Positions 58,431 to 64,000 of a stretch of DNA of 64,000 nucleotides are shown in pieces. This DNA comes from Mesotaenium endlicherianum (Eukaryota > Streptophyta > Zygnematophyceae > Zygnematales > Mesotaeniaceae): contig WELA01005617.1 in the NCBI GenBank assembly GCA_009602735.1, positions 1-64,000 on the forward strand, read 5' to 3'. Below the pieces are notes generated by a model. That model was not told the DNA's origin. It was given only the letters and a program-made list of their open reading frames with translations, and ran no database searches. How positions within the stretch are numbered: the stretch's first letter is position 1; each line of letters opens with the position of its first letter. A program made the position numbers and the translations under genes.

Positions 58431-58867
58431 GACCAGTCGCGGTTTTGAATCCGCTCGGATGCAAAGTCGCTTTGCATATTATGTGTCGTTTGACTTTTAC
58501 CCCGTTTGTTCATATTAACGACTGGTCGTAAATCCGAAATCTGTGACCGTGCATTATTCGAAATAATGACAATCGAAATAACTTAATCAAACAATGATTA
58601 ATTAAGTTATCATCTTATAATTAATTAAAGTAGCTCTATGAATATTTATGTCGTACTTTTGTGAAGTAGTCGAATTACGTTACGACGCTTTTTGCAATAG
58701 TATCACGGTCGTTTCGCCAATCGACCGGGAATTAATTGGCACACGCGTGTGGCGAATAATTCAATGTGATGCAATCATTTATCAAATGATGTATGATAAA
58801 TAGTATAACGTATTTTAGGTAATCGGGAAAACGTCCCAAATACGCCTAAAAAGCTCAGATTGTTACA
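58431..58867 (-). repeat. C-family LTR of C2, right part
   Basis: Continues the LTR from 42428-42910 after A2 and its TSD. It ends GCTCAGATTGTTACA, the reversed start of the C LTR. Together the two parts make about 920 bp. Confidence 0.92.
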
Positions 58868-58922
58868 TCGATTTCAGAGAGAGCGTTTGTGAGAGTGTAT
58901 GTGTATGTGTGTGTGTGTGTGA

Positions 58923-58924
<2 letters not shown>

Positions 58925-58993
<69 letters not shown>

Positions 58994-59017
58994 NGAGAGA
59001 GAGAGAGAGAGAGAGAG
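58925..59017 (+). repeat. (GA)n microsatellite
   Basis: About 93 bases of GA repeat with one undetermined base at 58994, preceded by a short GT run. A B LTR is inserted at its right end and GA-rich sequence resumes at 59736. Confidence 0.95.
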
Positions 59018-59023
59018 TAAGAG

Positions 59024-59735
59024 TGAAATGAATCCTTACCAATAGGCGATTAATAATTAATACAAGATTTTTATATCAACAAGTAATCTTTATGGTGCTT
59101 TTTGGTTACTCAGTAACAGCAAAAATTCCACGACTAGTATGAAAGTACTCACGCGTCATGTGCAAGTAAACAAGCATCAATCATGCAATCAGTAAACTCA
59201 TACATAAGCAAGGTTGAAAGACCGTTCGTCTCAATGGCTTCTTGCCTTGGATTCAGATATCTCTCAATAAGCGGTACAAGAGAGTTGGCCACGTTTTTGA
59301 TAGCCGAACTCGAGAGCATGACCAAAATTATGTACATGGAATGAGTTTACTGTTCAACGGCAAATGCGATGGCACCGCCTACCTGGGAGTTAACCACGTC
59401 AATAGGACCTCGGCTAACCAAATCCAAAGCCATCTCCCATCATCTCGAATCGCCATCCACCAAAGGGTGTCCCTATCCATTCATCTAGCGTATCACACTT
59501 AGACGCATATCTAGGCAATTTACTAATACCGAGTACGGCAGTCAGCTGATTGTCAAAGAATGTGTCAGCAAACTGACCTAAGTTGACGTCAGCCTGTTGC
59601 CCTCGGCCAGTTCATTGTGCTGAATATTTCTAAAAATCCAGCAGACTTAATGTTAACTAAAGTTCAACACACTGAACTTAATTGACTATTATATTTAAAT
59701 TAATATTATAGTCAGCAATATATTGATTCATTACA
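59024..59735 (+). repeat. Solo B-family LTR in a GA microsatellite
   Basis: 712 bp, TGAAATGAATCC...GATTCATTACA. The flanks are AAGAG on the left and GAGAG on the right, an imperfect 5-bp duplication. No internal region remains. Confidence 0.88.
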
Positions 59736-59749
59736 GAGAGGGAGGGATT

Positions 59750-61540
59750 GTTGGTGCGACTGCTTGCATTTGCGATATTGATTGGTAATAATCAAAGTCA
59801 AGTTCATTTGTGCATGTATATGTGTTAATTTATGTGATATTGTCTTCGTTTTATGTTTTGATTTGTGATATTAATACTGAATTCCATTTACATATCAATT
59901 GTGTTGGAGACAAAAATACACAAAATTATTGTGTGGTAATGTAAGCACGTTCCAAATTCTTGCATTCTGAAGTAATGTACAATTTTTATATGAGGAGCAT
60001 TTCTTGTATTGTTAAAATCTTCATTAGCGCATTGTACAACATAAGGAGAGGACATATATAGCTTTCGAAGCCAATTTTCTTCGTTGACCTTGATCTGCAT
60101 GTTTTAAGTCAAAGATTTGGTGCAAACATGCAAGGTGCTTGTTTACTGAGTTAACCATGTGCCGGCTTTCTTGGTCCTTCTATGAGGCATTAAGTCGCAC
60201 AAAAGTAATATAATTTTTTGAGAACTTAAACTTGTATGGAGTTCAGTAGCTTCAAAACCCTGTTCAAACACATGATACAAACTCTTTATCGTGGAATGTA
60301 ATGCCTATCATATGCTTCTTGTGAATGTGAAGCTTTATTTGGCCGGCATATATATTTTTTTGAACGATTGAGAAATTGTCGACCGTCTCTCCGCACGGTT
60401 TAGACTTCTGGTCACACGTGTGGTTGATTGCTCACACGGGAGCGACGACTGGGACCGGAATACTGATTAAAACTAATTCCCGCTGCTGCCCACTATTTAT
60501 TATCGTGCGTGTGAAAGAGTCAGTGGAGTCGCGTTCGGGTACGTTACGGTCAGCAATCCGTCAAAATGGTCCAGGCGGGGTGCAACGATCTTGGCCGGGT
60601 GCAAAATGGCCAGTTGGCCCCTGTTTGGCCTAGTTTGACCGGTTGGCCACAGACATGTGAGAAGCCCGGGCAATAGTTTCTTTTTGGTGCCCGGAGCATT
60701 GCCGGCAGACTGCCGGCATTCGGCAGTGAAAGGGGTCACCAGTGATTAGAAATCAGATCCGCACGCTCGACGTCAGTCCCTCGCGCTCGGAAATTTGGAA
60801 CCGAGGCGGCACGAGCTATTCTCAAGTGTGGTCCCTAGAATCGCAAATAAATATGATTTCAAAATGTCCCGAATCGATTTGGCAAGGCTGGGTTTTTCAC
60901 CAAAAATGCGATTTGGAAGTGCGAGCATGGGTTGTTCTGCCAGTGTCCGCCTTTTGGATTAGTAGACCACGCGCCATGCAATGTTAAAGGAGTGCCACGC
61001 TAGTACGATTGTCAACAGCCCCACAATCTTGGAGACCTTTGATGAGTGTTGTCGTGGCTTACGCTCAGCTTTGTCTGTTTCTGTCGCCCGTCATTAATGC
61101 ACAGCCTTGAAGCCACACGAAGCAATGGCATTAAATGAGAGGCACAGTGAGGGCTGAGCGCTCACTTACACAACTGCTCTCGACTTGTATGGAGCTGCTA
61201 TGGAGTGCGTAACGCGGGCTTTAAATTGTTACACGTAGATCACATCACAGCCCCGATTCTTGGGTCTTCACAGCGTCCCACGTTACAATGGGATGTACTT
61301 TCTTCTACCACGAAGCGGTACTTCGGCTGCACACATGGTTGTGCACTGTTGTGCACAGTTCTTTTCAGCTAGAGACTTTTCTCCTGCTGCCTTTTGCCTG
61401 CTCTTGCAGATGGCTCAGGAACCGTCTGCAGCCAACATGCATGAGTAAAGCGCGGGGAAGATCAAGGACGGAACCAGACGGAACTGAAGGTCAGGAGCAA
61501 AGCTACGGCACACTCCTGCACGTTTAGGGGCACCTCTTGA
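59750..61540. other. Intergenic, nothing recognised
   Basis: Short open frames without recognisable proteins and no transposon ends. The distal ELIP promoter may be in the right part. Confidence 0.4.
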
Positions 61541-61542
61541 CG

Positions 61543-61700
61543 ACGTGGATATCTGTAAAGAGTTTAACAAGGGGGGCGTCCGTCTTAAGCCACCTAAAGT
61601 GACCAGAAGCAACGACTAATGTGCAGTGTCGTGCTTGTACGGTAGTTGCAATTGCGACCGCAAGCTGTAGGATCTCTGTATAGTTGCAGCTGCTATAAAG
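61543..61700 (+). promoter_or_regulatory. Candidate ELIP core promoter
   Basis: TATAAAG at 61694-61700 lies 112 bases before the ELIP start codon, giving a 5' UTR of about 80 bases. Upstream are GACGTGG (61543-61549), an ACGT core of the kind bound by bZIP factors such as HY5, and GATATC (61549-61554), a GATA/I-box-like element. Both are typical of light-controlled genes, but here they are only sequence matches. Confidence 0.5.
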
Positions 61701-61811
61701 CCAGGCCTAGACGAGATATATGTTATCATTCACTCTCAGCAGATTCTCTCAGCTCTTTGCAGACCTTCACTGCTCCGATTTTTTTCTTCTCCTTCCGGAA
61801 ACTATTTCGCA

Positions 61812-63014
61812 ATGGCTTGCTCTTCAATCGCTTCTCAGTCTCTGGGCAGTCTCTCCGCCTTCGCAGTGCAGCTGAAGGCTTCTGCATCCAGCTCCAGGAG
61901 GTCTTCATTTCGTTTGACCCCTGTGCGCCGCAGCTTTGCTGTGCGCTCCGAGTCACCTGTAAGCACCCTACTCGCCTATGCTAGACAGTTTTCTAGCTTG
62001 CTTGTGACATATTGTGGGTTGCGTTTTCATATGAAGTGTACACTTCTCTGTAACTGCTAAACCATCAGTTATTCTGACACTGAAGAGATTGAGTATCTCG
62101 GGTTGAAAAGGACTTTACTCAGTGAATCGAATTACACAGCAGATTGACGGAACATAAAGTACCATCTCGATCACTGCCATAACGTAGATGATCTGGGCAA
62201 TGAGTGGCTGAAAACCTTAGGCCTCTCCATTGTTGTGCCAAAATGACAATGTTCTGATAACTAATCTACTTCCTGGTTATTGCTGCAGACTGAGGAGGCA
62301 GCCAAGAAAGTGTCAGATGTTACCACTGGTGTTATCCCCCCTATCCCTACTGCCATCCCTGCTACCCCCAGGGCCGTGAAGCCCAAGGTAAGAACACTGC
62401 TTGAAAAGCTATTTGGTTTTTAGACTCGATTGTTTGCTATTTCCGAAATGGAGTAAGGGGCCCTGCTCCTACACCACACTACTTAATTCCACTAGGAGAA
62501 AAACAATCAAGTAAACTTGTTGAACTTACTGCGGGAGAAAGTAGCATGCATACCTGCAGCTATGTGAAGGGGAGGAAGAATTTATTTACAATGCACACAT
62601 GAGGTGGGAGGTTATAAATTGAAACTTACACAGTACAGTGAACCATGTTCTGGTATCTTGCAGGTCAGCACCAGGTTCACAGATGTGATGGCCTTTTCAG
62701 GACCTGCCCCTGAGACTATCAACGGGCGGCTGGCCATGTTGGGTTTTGTGACAGCCCTTATTGTGGAGGGAAACTCCGGGATCTCTCTGGCAGAGCAATT
62801 GGGAGACAATGCATGCTTCAGCTGGGCCATTTTTGCAGCCTCCCTATTTTCTGCGGCATCCCTCATTCCCATGTTCCAGGGCATCAGACCTGACACCAAA
62901 ACCACAGGGTTCTGGAACGTCAGAGCAGAGAGGTGGAATGGGAGGGCTGCCATGGTGGGCCTTGTGGCTCTTGCCATCACTGAGTACGTGCAGAACTCTG
63001 CCTTTTTGAGATAG
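61812..63014 (+). CDS. ELIP: Early light-induced protein (ELIP), three exons
   Basis: Exons 61812-61958, 62289-62387 and 62664-63014, all in phase 0 with GT-AG introns, give 198 residues. Residues 1-45 or so form a Ser/Ala/Arg-rich plastid transit peptide ending near RRSFAVRSES. A Pro/Thr-rich stretch follows. The third exon holds the three-helix ELIP fold: TRFTDVMAFSGPAPE, helix I with the chlorophyll-binding motif ETINGRLAMLG, helix II (FSWAIFAASLFSAASLI), and helix III with RWNGRAAMVGLVALAITEYV. ELIPs sit in thylakoid membranes and are thought to bind free chlorophyll and carotenoid under light stress. Length, exon count and both ExxNGR-type motifs fit an intact gene. It is the clearest functional host gene here. 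Confidence 0.95.
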
Positions 63015-63254
63015 AGGGTTGACCTTGAAACATGAATCAATACTAGTCTACACTGGAAGCATGCTGGTAGAAACAGTGCTCCAGATTTATCTAGTTCTGC
63101 CAAGGGTGACAATTAGTGGCAAGGGTGCAGTATAATTGTCAGTCAAATGACTGAAGGTTATGGAGGAAGGTGGTAGAATCCAGCAGGTATTTAGTGCAGA
63201 AGAGAGGATAATTTGAAAGTTCTCAGTAGCTCACTTGTACACTACCATTGTTTA

Positions 63255-63260
63255 AATAAA
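63255..63260 (+). terminator. Poly(A) signal of the ELIP gene
   Basis: AATAAA about 240 bases after the stop codon (63012-63014). Confidence 0.55.
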
Positions 63261-63279
63261 ATGAGCTGCTAATTCAACT

Positions 63280-64000
63280 ATACTTTGGGTTAAAATTCCA
63301 CCTGTCTTGTCTACTGCCGCTGAGTTTTTCTGACGTCGCAAAAGAAGCAGGAACGCACATTGTAAGGACTATCGAAGGCACATATGCCAGCGGAAGAATG
63401 TCTTGTCTGCACATATCCATCGGTTTATTCATGTATGCTGAAATGTGTAGAAGGGGCGGATGGTCTACCACTTAACCATGACTGTAAGCTGTATTAGACG
63501 CGATCTATAACCTTTTCAAGAAAGCATCAGAAGTTGCTAATCTCTTCGCAAGAGATCATGTTAACTAATGTAGTTTAATCGCTAAACAATGGGTGTTGTA
63601 GCATATGACGCTCAAAATCACAGCGAAAGAGTCGCAACATGCTTGTCTAGTCAATGCTCATTTCGATACTTCAGGCTAAGTTCCCAATCTGGCTCATAGG
63701 TTTCATCTGCAAGCTCATTGTATTGTTGATAAAGCAGTGATCCACCTTTTAATTATTCTTTGAGTATAGCCAGATGCCTGATCAACAGCATAGGCTCCAG
63801 TGCATGCTAGCAAACACGTCTTTTGCATGGGGCTCTCCGTGACCGTAATTCAGATTTTCCACGGGGTACGTGTAAGTGCTCCACAGAATATGGGAGTCTA
63901 AATTCAGCACACCTCGCTAACAGTTGCGATCTGCATTGCGCGTCTCAAGCTCCCAACTCCTTCGGTCTTTGACAGCATCAAGCCTATCGCAAATGACATG
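63280..64000. other. Intergenic, nothing recognised
   Basis: Non-coding DNA downstream of ELIP to the window edge. No gene or repeat end was seen. Confidence 0.4.

Overview
This is nuclear DNA of a streptophyte, most likely a large repeat-filled genome of a charophyte alga (Chara-like) or an early-diverging land plant. That assignment is inference. It rests on a three-exon ELIP (early light-induced, chlorophyll a/b-binding-like) gene, plant-type Ty3/gypsy chromoviruses primed by initiator-tRNA-Met, and a plastid-type leader on a DUF2252 gene. A piggyBac-like transposase, which is uncommon in land plants, is also present. Only two host genes look functional: the DUF2252-family gene (20348-27142, with an exon probably lost in a 687-base N gap) and the ELIP gene (61812-63014).

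Most of the rest is transposon, nested several deep. I name five LTR families. A has 503-bp LTRs starting TGTAGTGA. B has LTRs of about 720 bp, TGAAATGAATC...GATTCATTACA. C has LTRs of about 920-940 bp, TGTAAC...GTTACA. D is a 520-bp TRIM. E is a decayed family with an LTR of about 1.2 kb and a PHD-like finger after integrase. A, B and C carry a chromodomain at the end of integrase.

Layout. 1-4333: B fragment (integrase, chromodomain, an extra ORF, 3' LTR) on +. 4334-7965: unassigned DNA with a TRIM and remnants of a leucine-rich-repeat gene on -. 7966-15378: a solo B LTR split by a nearly whole A element. 15384-18310: decayed repeat plus C-like pol and LTR fragments. 18311-20340: intergenic, with a MITE-like element and a hairpin. 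20348-27300: DUF2252 gene. 27856-31990: E-family LTRs and pol remnants. 31991-42427: a patchwork of B LTR, BED/DUF659 hAT transposase, solo C LTR, piggyBac fragment and C elements. 42428-58867: a C LTR that received an A element, which in turn received a B element. 58868-59735: GA microsatellite with another solo B LTR. 59736-64000: intergenic DNA and the ELIP gene.

Target-site duplications (TSDs) give the insertion order: AAGAC (solo B), CCAGC (A into it), CATAC (A into C LTR), CCATC (B into A), CCTCG (C LTR into hAT), GAGGC (TRIM). The least familiar signals are the extra ORF of family B with triplicated polypurine tracts around it, the PHD-like finger of family E, and a triplicated exon-intron border in the DUF2252 gene.
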